Notes: generated by a model from the letters alone, not told the origin. A stretch of 64,000 nt of DNA from Clostridia bacterium (GCA_017461385.1 JAFTXZ010000015.1:1-64000); one strand, 5' to 3'. Shown: positions 8,336 through 17,810, counted from the first letter of the stretch. Program-made: numbers and translations.

Positions 8336-9584
8336 ATTTCGTTGAATTAATATCGGAAATAGCACTATCTGTATTTGAGCTTGTTACTTGACATTCCTTT
8401 TTCGCTTTATTTTTTATAAACATAACAAGGCTAATTACACAAAGCACAAGCGGGAAGATAAGCGCTACAACGAATCCAGCCTTTAGATTGTCCCCAAAGG
8501 CAGATGATATCTGACCGGAAAGGAAAGGACCTGCAAGACAACCGCCATCACCTGCAAGTGCAAGCATACCGAACAGGAACACACCGCCACGTGGCATTTT
8601 ATTGCTTGCAATACTAAAGGATGCAGGCCACAATATACCGGCACCTATACCACAAAGACCGCAACCAACTAAGGAAAGGGCAGGAATAGGAGATATAATC
8701 GTGATAAGGTAAGCAACTATACAAATAATGGCTGAAATAAAGATACCAAGCGTTAAATCAAGCTTATCGGCAAACTTACCGTAAATAACACGGGTTGTAC
8801 CCATAAATACGGCAAACATACAAGGACCAAGTAGGTCGCCAACCCATTTTTCAACGCCAAGAGCACTCTCACAAAAGGCAGAAGCCCATTGGCTCATTAC
8901 AAGCTCGGAGGCACCGGCACAAACCATCATTACAACAAGAACCCAGAAAATACCACTCTTAAGTATTTCCGTAGGCTTAGACTCTTGCCCTTCTTCCACA
9001 AGGTCGTAAATTGTAACCCTCGAAAACATAAAAATACCAACAATCGGAACAAGAGTCCAAAACATAGCTGCAATCATCCAGTTGTCAACGCCAAAGACAA
9101 GGAAGAAAATAGTAGAGAATAAAACTACTGCAACCTGTCCCCAGCAATAAAAGGAGTGGAGAATGCTCATGGTTCCAGCCTTATTTTTAGTAGGACAGGC
9201 CTCAACAACAGGACTGATTAGAACCTCCATTATTCCACCACCTGCACCGCAAAGCACCATTGAAAGCATAAGTGCTACAAAGGAGCTTGGCAAAACATCT
9301 GGTAGAATAAACATACAGCAAAGGCCTAAAATAGCAAGGGCTTCGCCAAGAATTATCAAAAATCGTTGACCGATTTTTGAGGAGTATTTTGAAACTAAAA
9401 CGTCAACTATTAATTCAGTTATAAAGTTAGCTGAAATTAAAAAGCTAATTTGAAAAAGTGTAAGCCCTAGCTTTTCTTGAAAGAAAATAAATAAAAGGGG
9501 TGGGAAATTAAGCATAATTGCTTGGGTAACGTAACCGAAGCAGGATGCACAAATCGTTGCCTTGTAGTTGTTCTTTAAGCCCAT
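8334..9584 (-). CDS. Major facilitator superfamily transporter
   Basis: A 416-aa carrier with about twelve hydrophobic segments and a short hydrophilic tail (KNKAKKECQ...). Glycine-rich helices (CGAGGGIMEVLISP; GCGLCGIGAGILWPASFS) resemble the sugar-type MFS branch (FucP/YfkF-like). The Arg/Lys-rich loop 2-3 motif is only weakly kept (SKYSSKIGQR). The ATG at 9584 has only a weak ribosome site (GAGG). The substrate is unknown; the neighbouring glycosidase operon suggests a sugar. Its 3' end coincides with the shared terminator. Confidence 0.8.
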   Translation of the reverse strand: MGLKNNYKATICASCFGYVTQAIMLNFPPLLFIFFQEKLGLTLFQISFLISANFITELIVDVLVSKYSSKIGQRFLIILGEALAILGLCCMFILPDVLPSSFVALMLSMVLCGAGGGIMEVLISPVVEACPTKNKAGTMSILHSFYCWGQVAVVLFSTIFFLVFGVDNWMIAAMFWTLVPIVGIFMFSRVTIYDLVEEGQESKPTEILKSGIFWVLVVMMVCAGASELVMSQWASAFCESALGVEKWVGDLLGPCMFAVFMGTTRVIYGKFADKLDLTLGIFISAIICIVAYLITIISPIPALSLVGCGLCGIGAGILWPASFSIASNKMPRGGVFLFGMLALAGDGGCLAGPFLSGQISSAFGDNLKAGFVVALIFPLVLCVISLVMFIKNKAKKECQVTSSNTDSAISDINSTK

Positions 9585-9625
9585 AGTATTGCCTCGCCTA
9601 AATAAATAATATTGTACTTAGGCTA

Positions 9626-9654
9626 TTGTATCACAAGGGCATAAATAAGTCAAG
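9626..9654 (-). promoter_or_regulatory. Promoter of the MFS gene
   Basis: Minus-strand TTGACT (9649-9654), 17-bp spacer, TACAAT (9626-9631). Confidence 0.7.
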
Positions 9655-9668
9655 TAAGCAAATTACTT

Positions 9669-11489
9669 TTAATCAACAATATTTATATTGTTGTGGTCAA
9701 GCCAAAAATCAAATTGAACAAGCCACGCAACAAGCTGAGGAGTGTCCATAAGCTGACCAAACCAGGTGCCACCTGACTTAATAATTTCCTCAAGCCTGCT
9801 CTTGTCAAGAAATTCCTTCAAATAATGACCCTTTTCAAGCCTTTCCTTAAGTAAATCCATAACAAGAGACATATATTCAGGATTGTGAGTTTTTGGATAA
9901 GGACTCTTTTTTCTGTAAAGTATTTTGTCTGGCAAATAACCGACCATAGCATTACGCAAAAGAGCCTTTTCAACTCCGCCCTCGAACTTAATATCCCAAG
10001 GGACGTTATAAAGAAACTCCAAAATTCTGTGGTCAGCAAAGGGAACTCTTATCTCAACACCACTGGCCATGCTCATTCTGTCCTTTCTCTGCAAAAGAGA
10101 GGTCATAAAATAATTTACACTTAGATAGGTTGCCACTCTTGAGGTTCTCATTTCGTCGCTATCGCTTGATAAAGCTGGACACTCCTCAAGAGATTTTTTG
10201 TAAATAGACCTGATATAATCAAAGCCCTCATCACTATTTGATATAGAGTCCTTAAACAAAGAGGGGCGAAGCCTTGGAGAGTGAATCCAAGGGAAGAAAT
10301 CACTGTAAAGCATTTCTGACCGATAAAACCAAGGATAACCGCCAAATATCTCATCGGAGCATTCACCACTAAGCCCAACCGTATGGATTTTCTTTATTTC
10401 CTTGCAAAAATATAAAAGAGAGGAATCAATATCTGCTTGACCTGGCAAATCCCTGAATTCACAGGATGGAATAAGATTAGAGGCAAGCTCCCTTGTGGGG
10501 CAGGTTAGCACCCTATGACTTGTACCTAAATAATCTGCAAGATATATGGCAAACTCATCATCTGGGTTTGGCTGGAAAAGGCTGTTCTTGAAGCTTTTTT
10601 TGTTTCCCTCATACTCAAAAGAGTAGGTGGATAGCACTCTGCCTTGCTTCTTGTACTCCTCATTTGCCACAGCAGTAACTACGCTTGAATCAAGACCACC
10701 CGAAAGAAGGACACACAGACCTACGTCCGCATCAAGCTGTCTTTTTATGGCGTCGCAAACTAAATATCTAGTTTTCTCAATTGCATAGGCTCTATCCTTG
10801 AAATATGGCTTCGCACTCAATGACCAATACTTCCATTTTTTAATGCCGTTCTTGTCAAAAATCATACACTCTGCTGGCAAAAGCTCTAAAATATCCTTAA
10901 AAACAGATCTGCCTCCAACAAAGTTTGGACTAAGATAAAGTATTTCCCAAAGCCCTTTTTTTGAAATGTCACGGCTTACTAACGGAGATTTTAATAATGC
11001 CTTTATCTCAGAGGCAAAAAGGAGATGATTTTCCTTGTACGAATAGTAAAGGGGCTTAACGCCAAGCCTGTCTCGCGCAATAAATACACTTTCTCCATCA
11101 TAAATAGCAAAGGCAAAAATGCCATTAAGATGCTTAGGGCAGTCAACACCATAAAGAATATAAGAATATAGAACCACCTCTGTGTCACAATTAGTTTTAA
11201 GATAAATGTTTTTTCGTTTTATTTCCTTGCGTAGCTCATCGCAATTGTATATCTCGCCATTGTATACAATGGTGTATTTTTTGTTTCCGTAAAAAACACT
11301 CATAGGTTGCTTGCCATTTTCTGGGTCCATAACCGATAATCTGTTATGACCTAGACACACACCGTTCTCTGTAAAAATGTCGCTATCGTCAGGACCTCGG
11401 TGCTTCATTGCATTGCTCATATTATTGGTGCAACCCTCCATTACTGAGCTTGGATTTATAAAATCAATTTCTCCACAAATAGAACACAT
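9669..11489 (-). CDS. asnB: Asparagine synthetase (glutamine-hydrolysing)
   Basis: A 606-aa two-domain amidotransferase making asparagine from aspartate, glutamine and ATP. The class II glutaminase domain starts with nucleophile Cys2 (MCSICGEI) and has RGPDDS (31-36), YNGEIYN (76-82) and ARDRLGVKPLYY; the synthetase domain has the PP-loop SGGLDSS (263-269) and later SGECSDEIFGGYPW. The ATG at 11489 is fixed by Cys2 and by AAGGAG 7 bases upstream. No good sigma-A promoter is seen; instead a sigma-E-like pair lies at 11524-11552. B. subtilis has a sporulation-specific paralogue (AsnO), which this gene could parallel. Confidence 0.92.
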   Translation of the reverse strand: MCSICGEIDFINPSSVMEGCTNNMSNAMKHRGPDDSDIFTENGVCLGHNRLSVMDPENGKQPMSVFYGNKKYTIVYNGEIYNCDELRKEIKRKNIYLKTNCDTEVVLYSYILYGVDCPKHLNGIFAFAIYDGESVFIARDRLGVKPLYYSYKENHLLFASEIKALLKSPLVSRDISKKGLWEILYLSPNFVGGRSVFKDILELLPAECMIFDKNGIKKWKYWSLSAKPYFKDRAYAIEKTRYLVCDAIKRQLDADVGLCVLLSGGLDSSVVTAVANEEYKKQGRVLSTYSFEYEGNKKSFKNSLFQPNPDDEFAIYLADYLGTSHRVLTCPTRELASNLIPSCEFRDLPGQADIDSSLLYFCKEIKKIHTVGLSGECSDEIFGGYPWFYRSEMLYSDFFPWIHSPRLRPSLFKDSISNSDEGFDYIRSIYKKSLEECPALSSDSDEMRTSRVATYLSVNYFMTSLLQRKDRMSMASGVEIRVPFADHRILEFLYNVPWDIKFEGGVEKALLRNAMVGYLPDKILYRKKSPYPKTHNPEYMSLVMDLLKERLEKGHYLKEFLDKSRLEEIIKSGGTWFGQLMDTPQLVAWLVQFDFWLDHNNINIVD

Positions 11490-11523
11490 ATAAAAGCTCC
11501 TTAAAAAAACAAAGTCTGCTTTT

Positions 11524-11552
11524 AGTATATGCGACTTAGCGGAAAAATATAG
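11524..11552 (-). promoter_or_regulatory. Sigma-E-like promoter of asnB
   Basis: Minus-strand CTATATT (11546-11552), 14-bp spacer, CATATACT (11524-11531). Against the B. subtilis sigma-E consensus (kmATATT-14-CATACAhT) this is 5/7 and 7/8. About 35 bases lie before the start codon. Confidence 0.4.
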
Positions 11553-11560
11553 CAGATAAA

Positions 11561-11590
11561 TAAAAAATTGACAAGCCAATGGCTTGTCAA
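11561..11590 (-). terminator. Terminator of radA
   Basis: TTGACAAGCC / GGCTTGTCAA stem followed on the minus strand by a T run. Confidence 0.85.
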
Positions 11591-11594
11591 TTCA

Positions 11595-12965
11595 TTATTT
11601 ACCCTTGAACAGTGAAAGGGCATCATATACACCTTGAATAGGAATAATAGATACGCCCTCGGGCTTTTTTAATCTTTCGTCGATAGAATTGTGGGGGATT
11701 GCAATGCTATCAAAGCCTAGTCGGTGAGCCTCGTTCAGTCTCTTTGCAAGATTTGTAATTGCTCTGCATTCGCCTGCAAGACCAATTTCACCCATAGCAA
11801 TAACGTTTTGCGGAATTGGAATGTCCTTAATACTGGAAATTAGAGCAAGAGCAAGGGCTAAATCAACGGCAGGGTCATCAACACGCAAGCCACTTACAAC
11901 GTTTATGTATACGTCGTTTTCTGAAAACTTAAGCCCAAGTCTTTTTTCAAGAACTGCCAAAATCAGACAAAGTCGATTATAGTCAACACCGTTTGAGGTT
12001 CGTCTGGGTGCAGGGAATGCTGTTGGAGTAACAAGCGCCTGTACCTCGGCAATTAAAGGACGGGTGCCCTCCATAATACAAAAGGCACAACTACCACTAA
12101 CACCAACAGGACGACCGGAAAGAAGCATTTCCGATGGGCTAGGCACCTCGCAAAGCCCCATATCCGTCATTTCAAAAACGCCAATTTCATTAGTAGAGCC
12201 GAAACGGTTTTTGATAGCTCTTATAATTCTATATGAGTGAATACGCTCACCCTCAAAATACAACACGGCATCAACCATGTGCTCAAGAATTTTAGGACCG
12301 GCAATTACGCCCTCCTTGTTTACGTGACCAACAAGAATAATGGAAATTCCCTTGCTTTTCGCCTTAGCAATAAGCTTTGTGGCGCATTCCTTAACCTGTG
12401 CAATGCTACCGGGAATAGAGGAGCAGGCAGGGTCAAGCATGGTCTGTATTGAGTCAATAATGATAACCTGTGGCTTCAGCTTGTCAGCATAATCCAAAAT
12501 CTTATCTATGTTAGTCTCAGTTAAGAAGCTGGTATTTTCGCCATTTATTTGAAGTCTTTCGCCCCTTAGCTTTAGCTGACCACGGGATTCCTCGCCCGAT
12601 ACGTATAAAACCGAGGTAGGGAAGTTGGAGCAAATCTGCATAAGCAGGGTCGATTTACCGATACCGGGCTCACCTGCAAGTAAAACGACGCTACCGTTTA
12701 CCACACCGCCACCTAAAACTCTGTCAAGCTCGCCAATTCCTGTGTTTTGACGAATGTACTTGGGTATCTCCATCTCCCTATAGGGAACAGGCTCGCTAAG
12801 GTCGCTTAAAAGAGAAACCCTTGAATTTTTAACGACAGGTAGGGGTTTTTCCTCGTATGTTTCCTCAACTAACGTATTCCATTTTTTGCATGATGGACAT
12901 TGTCCTGTCCATTTTGGACTTTGATGGTCGCATACAGAACAAACAAAAACCTTTTTTTCTTTCAT
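11595..12965 (-). CDS. radA: DNA repair protein RadA (Sms)
   Basis: A 456-aa branch-migration ATPase used in recombinational repair. The N-terminal C4 zinc finger uses Cys9, Cys12, Cys23 and Cys26; the Walker A GEPGIGKST lies at 98-106; the RadA-specific KNRFGST motif follows the ATPase core; the C-terminal third is the Lon-protease-like domain (VYINVVSGLRVDDPAVDLA), without a serine protease role in this family. The start ATG at 12965 follows AAAGGA. A TTGACA-type promoter and its own terminator make it a single gene. Confidence 0.96.
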   Translation of the reverse strand: MKEKKVFVCSVCDHQSPKWTGQCPSCKKWNTLVEETYEEKPLPVVKNSRVSLLSDLSEPVPYREMEIPKYIRQNTGIGELDRVLGGGVVNGSVVLLAGEPGIGKSTLLMQICSNFPTSVLYVSGEESRGQLKLRGERLQINGENTSFLTETNIDKILDYADKLKPQVIIIDSIQTMLDPACSSIPGSIAQVKECATKLIAKAKSKGISIILVGHVNKEGVIAGPKILEHMVDAVLYFEGERIHSYRIIRAIKNRFGSTNEIGVFEMTDMGLCEVPSPSEMLLSGRPVGVSGSCAFCIMEGTRPLIAEVQALVTPTAFPAPRRTSNGVDYNRLCLILAVLEKRLGLKFSENDVYINVVSGLRVDDPAVDLALALALISSIKDIPIPQNVIAMGEIGLAGECRAITNLAKRLNEAHRLGFDSIAIPHNSIDERLKKPEGVSIIPIQGVYDALSLFKGK

Positions 12966-12998
12966 TATAGTAAAATCCTTTTCGTAGCTTATGGAAAT

Positions 12999-13027
12999 AT
13001 TTTACCATAATAAAAACCTACTGTCAA
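12999..13027 (-). promoter_or_regulatory. Promoter of radA
   Basis: Minus-strand TTGACA (13022-13027), 17-bp spacer ending TGG, TAAAAT (12999-13004). Confidence 0.85.
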
Positions 13028-13060
13028 CTGTGCAAAGTACCAAAATTGAAACACCTTTTG

Positions 13061-13801
13061 CTAATTCTGTTCGATTAGAGAGGAGAAGATGCACAGAGCT
13101 AGCTTTGCTCTGTATTCCTCGTTTTTTAGATTTTCTAGCTCCTTTTCATTGGACATAAAGCCACACTCAACTAAAACCCCCACACCCTCCAACTTGTCAA
13201 GAATGAAGATGGAGCTGTTTGCTACCTTTGGCTTTCGTTTGTTTTCCAATTGCAGATTTTCCTTTACACGCTTGCTTATGCTTGTGGCTAAGGAATAGCT
13301 TTCATCAATTTTGCTGGAATAATATACCTGCAAGCCGTCATATTTTGATTCTTGAAACTTATTCAGATGAATTCCAACGTAAATAGGATTTTGTTGCTCC
13401 TCGGTTATCTTGAGCCTGTTTTTTAAGTCATAAACCTTCTTCTTTCCAGTATAATCCTCAAGCTCGTCATAGTAATCATAGAGCAGAGTGTCCGTATTCC
13501 TTGTAAGTATAGCCTTATTTCCATTCAGCTCGCACAGGGCAAAAATCAGCTTGGATATTTCTAGATTTATATCCTTTTCAAGAGTGCCATCAATTGCAAC
13601 TGCACCAGGGTCCTCACCTCCGTGCCCTGGATCAATAACAAAGGTAGGCTTGTTATTTTCCACAAGGGTTGGCACTGCCCCCGACTCACTAGAGCGTAAA
13701 TAGCTAGTAAAGCCAAGCCCCAAGACAGATACACCAAGGGCAATAATTAAAGCAACCACAAAAAAGCTAAGGGTATAAGCCAAAGCTCCTCTTTCTTTCA
13801 T
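13061..13801 (-). CDS. cwlD: N-acetylmuramoyl-L-alanine amidase, CwlD type
   Basis: A 246-aa zinc amidase of the Amidase_3 family with an N-terminal membrane anchor or signal (hydrophobic 9-33) and no extra binding domain, as in CwlD, which makes muramic-delta-lactam in spore cortex. Metal and catalytic residues are visible: His60 (DPGHGGEDPGA), Glu75 (TLEKDINLE), His145 (GIHLNKF) and Glu212 (VECGFMSN). The ATG at 13801 follows a GAGGTGA site. The only promoter-like pair upstream resembles sigma-E rather than sigma-A. A vegetative amidase of the same fold is the alternative. Confidence 0.8.
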   Translation of the reverse strand: MKERGALAYTLSFFVVALIIALGVSVLGLGFTSYLRSSESGAVPTLVENNKPTFVIDPGHGGEDPGAVAIDGTLEKDINLEISKLIFALCELNGNKAILTRNTDTLLYDYYDELEDYTGKKKVYDLKNRLKITEEQQNPIYVGIHLNKFQESKYDGLQVYYSSKIDESYSLATSISKRVKENLQLENKRKPKVANSSIFILDKLEGVGVLVECGFMSNEKELENLKNEEYRAKLALCIFSSLIEQN

Positions 13802-13817
13802 AAAATCACCTCATTTT

Positions 13818-13846
13818 AGTATATAAGCGACGCCAAACAAAAATGC
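13818..13846 (-). promoter_or_regulatory. Sigma-E-like promoter of cwlD
   Basis: Minus-strand GCATTTT (13840-13846), 14-bp spacer, TATATACT (13818-13825): 6/7 and 6/8 against the B. subtilis sigma-E consensus. Confidence 0.35.
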
Positions 13847-13847
13847 A

Positions 13848-13875
13848 AAAATGCTCGATAAAATCGAGCATTTTT
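13848..13875 (-). terminator. Terminator of tatD
   Basis: AATGCTCGAT / ATCGAGCATT stem that begins at the tatD stop codon, followed by T's on the minus strand. Confidence 0.8.
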
Positions 13876-14654
13876 TACTTTATATTAAATAATCTCTTTG
13901 CGTTTTCCGTTGTAATTTTCTCAATTTCCTCAAGGGTTGTGCCTCTTAGCCTTGCGATTTCCTCGGCAGTAAGCTGAACGTAAGTAGAACGATTAAGAGT
14001 ACCTCTGTGTGGAGTAGGTGCAAGATAAGGTGCATCTGTTTCAATAAGTAGTCTATCGCTTGGAACAACCACGCAGGCTTCCTTTGGAATTCTTGCATTC
14101 TTAAAGGTAACAGTGCCAGAAAATGAAATATACCAGCCTAGCTTAACAAGCTCCTTTGCCATTTCAGCACTTCCACTATAGCTGTGAAAAACACCTATAA
14201 CCTCGGGGTATTTTTTAATCACCTCTAGGCAATCTCCGTGGGCGTCTCTGTCGTGAATAATAACAGGTACGCGTAGCCTTTTAGCAAGCTCCATTTGGGC
14301 AATGAAATATTTCATTTGCAAATCCCTTGGCACGTCCTCATAGTGATAATCAAGACCAATTTCTCCAATTGCCACTGCCTTTTCATCGGATAAAAGCTCC
14401 TCAATTACCGAAATTGCCTTATCCATATCATCATAAAAAACGTCAGAGGGATGAATACCACAGGATGCATAAACTCTATCAAATTTGTGAGCAAGCTCTA
14501 TAGATACCCTTGAATTTTCAAGATTAGTTCCAATGTTTATAATATAACCCACGTTATCATTTAAGCAATCCTCAATCAGCTTAAGAGTGCCGCCCTCGTA
14601 TTCTTCTTCAAATCTTTTGTCATCACAATGAGCGTGAGTGTCAAATAGCTTCAT
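13875..14654 (-). CDS. tatD: TatD-family metal-dependent DNase/hydrolase
   Basis: A 259-aa TIM-barrel hydrolase. Metal ligands are visible in order: His7 and His9 (FDTHAHCDD), the Glu in AIGEIGLDY, the His in VIIHDRDAHGD, the His in VFHSYSG and the Asp in LIETDAPYLAP. Family members are 3'-5' exonucleases in DNA repair and quality control. The start is the ATG at 14654, 5 bases behind AGGAG; a longer upstream start would cross the intercistronic hairpin. It is the last gene of the nagA-metG-tatD operon; metG-tatD adjacency is common in Firmicutes. Confidence 0.93.
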   Translation of the reverse strand: MKLFDTHAHCDDKRFEEEYEGGTLKLIEDCLNDNVGYIINIGTNLENSRVSIELAHKFDRVYASCGIHPSDVFYDDMDKAISVIEELLSDEKAVAIGEIGLDYHYEDVPRDLQMKYFIAQMELAKRLRVPVIIHDRDAHGDCLEVIKKYPEVIGVFHSYSGSAEMAKELVKLGWYISFSGTVTFKNARIPKEACVVVPSDRLLIETDAPYLAPTPHRGTLNRSTYVQLTAEEIARLRGTTLEEIEKITTENAKRLFNIK

Positions 14655-14668
14655 ATTTTCTCCTATAA

Positions 14669-14693
14669 AATATGGGGCAGTGCGCCCCATATT
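14669..14693 (-). terminator. Intercistronic hairpin metG/tatD
   Basis: ATATGGGGC / GCCCCATAT stem directly behind metG, followed by TTTTA on the minus strand. It could attenuate read-through into tatD or stabilise mRNA. Confidence 0.5.
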
Positions 14694-14695
14694 AT

Positions 14696-16642
14696 TTATC
14701 TAACTCTTTCTCCGTTAGGTGTGTCCTTGTCAAGAAATACAACTCTTATAGTTTCCTCACCTGATGCAAGAAGCATACCCTGACTTTCAATTCCACAAAG
14801 CTTTGCAGGCGCAAGATTAGCAACAACAATAACCTTTTTGCCAATCAAGTCATCTGGCTCGTAGAATTTAGCTATTCCTGAGACAACCTGCCTCGTTTCG
14901 TAGCCTAAATCCACCTTTAGCTTAAGAAGCTTCTTTGCCTTTGGAACCTTTTCACACTCGATAATTTGAGCAGTTCTTAATTCAACCCCCATAAAGTCGT
15001 CAATGGAGATTATAGCACAGCCCTCTGGCTTTTGTGGAGCCTTATCAGCCTTAGCCTTTGCTTCAAGCTCCGCCTGAACCTCAGCTAGCATTTTCTCCTC
15101 ATCAATTCTTGCGAAAAGAATTTTTGAATCACCAAGAACAATACCACTTTGAAGCTCACCAAAATCCTCAATTGATGCATAAGTGTCAAGAGTTGAGTTG
15201 ATTTGCTTAAAGATTTCCTCACAGGTTTGTGGAATAATAGGAGTCAACAAAACAGCACTGATTCTGATAACCTCAAGTAGATTGTAGAGAACAGTTCCAA
15301 GTCTTGCTTTAAGGCTCTCATCCTTAGCTAAAATCCAAGGAGTAGTTTCGTCAATATATTTGTTAGCACGGCTAAGCATAATGAATACCTGCTCAACAGC
15401 CTCGGAAATGTGATACGTGTCCATAAGCTCCATAAATTTAGCAGTGCATTCCTTGCAAACGCTCTTAAGCTCTGAGTCAACTCCCTCGTCCCCCTGTGGA
15501 GCAGGAATTATGCCGCCAAAATACTTCTTAGTCATAGCAATTGAACGGCTAACAAGGTTGCCAAGATTGTTGGCAAGGTCGTTGTTAAAGCGATGAATAA
15601 CTGCCTCATAGGTGATGCTACCGTCATTTGCATAAGGCATCTCGGACAAAGCAAAGTATCTAACGCCGTCAACACCAAATCTGCTTGCAAGCTCGTCGGC
15701 ATAGACAACGTTGCCCTTTGATTTTGACATCTTGTCCATACCAAAGTTAAACCAAGGGTGACCAAACACCTTCTTAGGAAGCTCAACTCCTAGCGCCATT
15801 AGCATAATAGGCCAATAAATGGTGTGGAAACGAACTATGTCCTTACCAATTACGTGAACGTCGCAGGGCCAGTATTTTTGGAATAGCTCTGGCTGAACCT
15901 CGTTGTCAGGGTCATAGCCAAGACCTGTAATGTAGTTAGAAAGAGCGTCAATCCAAACGTATGTTACGTGCTTAGGGTCAAAGGAAACAGGAACACCCCA
16001 GTTAAAGGAGGTTCTTGAAACACAAAGGTCCTGAAGACCTGGCTTTAGGAAGTTGTTTATCATTTCCTTTTTACGGGATTCTGGCTGAATAAATTCGGGA
16101 TGAGTCTCGATATGCTCCATAAGTCTGTCTGCATACTTGCTCATTTTGAAGAAGTAAGCCTCCTCCTTAGCAGGAATAACCTCACGACCACAGTCTGGGC
16201 ACTTTCCATCTACAAGCTGAGTCTCGGTAAAGAAGGACTCGCAAGGAGTGCAGTAAAGACCCTCGTAATAGCCCTTATAAATGTCACCCTGATTGTAGAG
16301 CTTCTTGAAAATATGCTCAACGGCAGCTTTATGGTATGAATCGGTTGTTCTGATAAAATAATCGTAAGAGGTATTCATCAAATCCCAAATACCCTTGATG
16401 TCCTTAGCAGTTTTATCAACAAATTCCTGTGGCTTAAGCCCGCAAGCCTCTGCCTTGCTTTGAATTTTTTGACCGTGCTCGTCGGTGCCGGTCATAAAGC
16501 GAACGTCATAGCCTCTTTGCCTTTTGTATCTTGCTAGTGCGTCTGTAGCGATAACCTCATAGGTGTTGCCAAAATGAGGCTTGCCAGAGGCGTAGGCGAT
16601 AGCCGTAGTTATATAAAATTTTTCTCTTTTTTCGTTTGCCAT
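14696..16642 (-). CDS. metG: Methionyl-tRNA synthetase
   Basis: A 648-aa class I synthetase that charges tRNA-Met. It has the HIGH-equivalent PHFGN (~18-22), the zinc knuckle CTPCESFF...CPDC, the KMSKSKG loop and an appended C-terminal tRNA-binding (EMAP/OB) domain from about residue 545 (DDFMGVELRTAQIIECEKVP). That fusion matches the long Gram-positive form. The start is the ATG at 16642 with a GAGGT ribosome site. The gene starts 10 bases after the nagA stop codon and is co-transcribed. Confidence 0.97.
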   Translation of the reverse strand: MANEKREKFYITTAIAYASGKPHFGNTYEVIATDALARYKRQRGYDVRFMTGTDEHGQKIQSKAEACGLKPQEFVDKTAKDIKGIWDLMNTSYDYFIRTTDSYHKAAVEHIFKKLYNQGDIYKGYYEGLYCTPCESFFTETQLVDGKCPDCGREVIPAKEEAYFFKMSKYADRLMEHIETHPEFIQPESRKKEMINNFLKPGLQDLCVSRTSFNWGVPVSFDPKHVTYVWIDALSNYITGLGYDPDNEVQPELFQKYWPCDVHVIGKDIVRFHTIYWPIMLMALGVELPKKVFGHPWFNFGMDKMSKSKGNVVYADELASRFGVDGVRYFALSEMPYANDGSITYEAVIHRFNNDLANNLGNLVSRSIAMTKKYFGGIIPAPQGDEGVDSELKSVCKECTAKFMELMDTYHISEAVEQVFIMLSRANKYIDETTPWILAKDESLKARLGTVLYNLLEVIRISAVLLTPIIPQTCEEIFKQINSTLDTYASIEDFGELQSGIVLGDSKILFARIDEEKMLAEVQAELEAKAKADKAPQKPEGCAIISIDDFMGVELRTAQIIECEKVPKAKKLLKLKVDLGYETRQVVSGIAKFYEPDDLIGKKVIVVANLAPAKLCGIESQGMLLASGEETIRVVFLDKDTPNGERVR

Positions 16643-16652
16643 TTTATTTACC

Positions 16653-17810
16653 TCAATCTATTTTATTTGCGCCAACGTAAACCGCTTCGATTTCAGGCTC
16701 ATTGATATTATCAATAACAATAAAGTCAGCGCGATAATTCTTTTCAATTTTACCAACAAATTCTGCGCCAACCATCTTGGCAGGATTAATTGTTGCGTAT
16801 TTTATTGCACGATTAAAGGGGAGCTTTAGGAATTTAACCATGTTTTTAACACCTTGGAAAAGTGTAAGAGTGCTACCTGCAAGTGTGCCATTTATATCTG
16901 TGGCAACACCATCTTTAACGTACACGTGCGTACCTGCAATATCGTATTCGCCATCAGGCCAGGTAGCGGCAGCTAAGGAGTCGGTAATCAAAACCATCTT
17001 ATCTCTCGGCTTTGACTTGTAGATGAGCCTAATTATTGCTGGATGCACGTGCATGCCATCACAAATTGCCTCTGCGTAAGATGCATCATTTGTAAGAGCA
17101 CAAACGGTGGCACCTGGCATTCGATGATGAATAGGAGTCATAGCGTTGAATGTGTGTGTAAAGGCAGAGGCACCCCATTTTACTGCCTCAAGCGCCTTTT
17201 CGTAGGTTGCACTAGTGTGAGCAATACCAATTGTTGCGCCATATTCCTTAGCCCTTTTTATGAACTCCTCAGCCCCCTCAAGCTCAGGCGCAAGGGAGAA
17301 GTGAAGTGGAGCAGGAAGCATTGCTTGCGCCAAATCATCGAGTTCTGTAGTCGAGGGTGCAGACAAATACTCAATGTTGTGGGCGCCCTTTTTTTCTGGA
17401 TTAAGATATCTTCCTTCCAGATGAATGCCTAGTATGTTAGCTCCATCAGACTTACTTTCAAGCCTGTTAGGGTTGATTGCAAAAATTGAATTCATAAGGG
17501 AGGTTAATGGAGCAGAGGCAAGAGTTGCCATAATAGAGGTTGTACCATGCTTGGCATAAGCACGACACATATTGGCAACCTGCTTTTCGTCAGCAAAGTT
17601 GAAATCACAGCCTGCAATTCCGTGGGTGTGAACGTCAACAAGACCTGGAATGATATATTTTCCGTTTAAGTCAACGACTGCATAACCAACAGGTGCAGGG
17701 TCAGACGTAATATCAGTAATATATCCGTCGTCGCACAAAATATTAGTCTTGATAAAACTTTCGGTATCCGTATCAAATACGTTACCATTAACAAAAGCAA
17801 ATTTTTTCAT
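16653..17810 (-). CDS. nagA: N-acetylglucosamine-6-phosphate deacetylase
   Basis: A 385-aa amidohydrolase that removes acetate from GlcNAc-6-P, feeding amino-sugar catabolism and cell-wall recycling. Visible motifs: GLVDVHTHGIAG (metal site, His61 and His63), GIHLEGRYLNPEKKGAH, IAHTSAT, THTFNAM, ICDGMHVHP and VLITDSLAA (catalytic Asp). The ATG at 17810 follows GGGAG by 9 bases; an in-frame ATG 10 codons upstream lacks a ribosome site. No nagB is adjacent. It heads the operon with metG and tatD, and the upstream region holds a cluster of Spo0A-box-like sites. Confidence 0.93.
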   Translation of the reverse strand: MKKFAFVNGNVFDTDTESFIKTNILCDDGYITDITSDPAPVGYAVVDLNGKYIIPGLVDVHTHGIAGCDFNFADEKQVANMCRAYAKHGTTSIMATLASAPLTSLMNSIFAINPNRLESKSDGANILGIHLEGRYLNPEKKGAHNIEYLSAPSTTELDDLAQAMLPAPLHFSLAPELEGAEEFIKRAKEYGATIGIAHTSATYEKALEAVKWGASAFTHTFNAMTPIHHRMPGATVCALTNDASYAEAICDGMHVHPAIIRLIYKSKPRDKMVLITDSLAAATWPDGEYDIAGTHVYVKDGVATDINGTLAGSTLTLFQGVKNMVKFLKLPFNRAIKYATINPAKMVGAEFVGKIEKNYRADFIVIDNINEPEIEAVYVGANKID

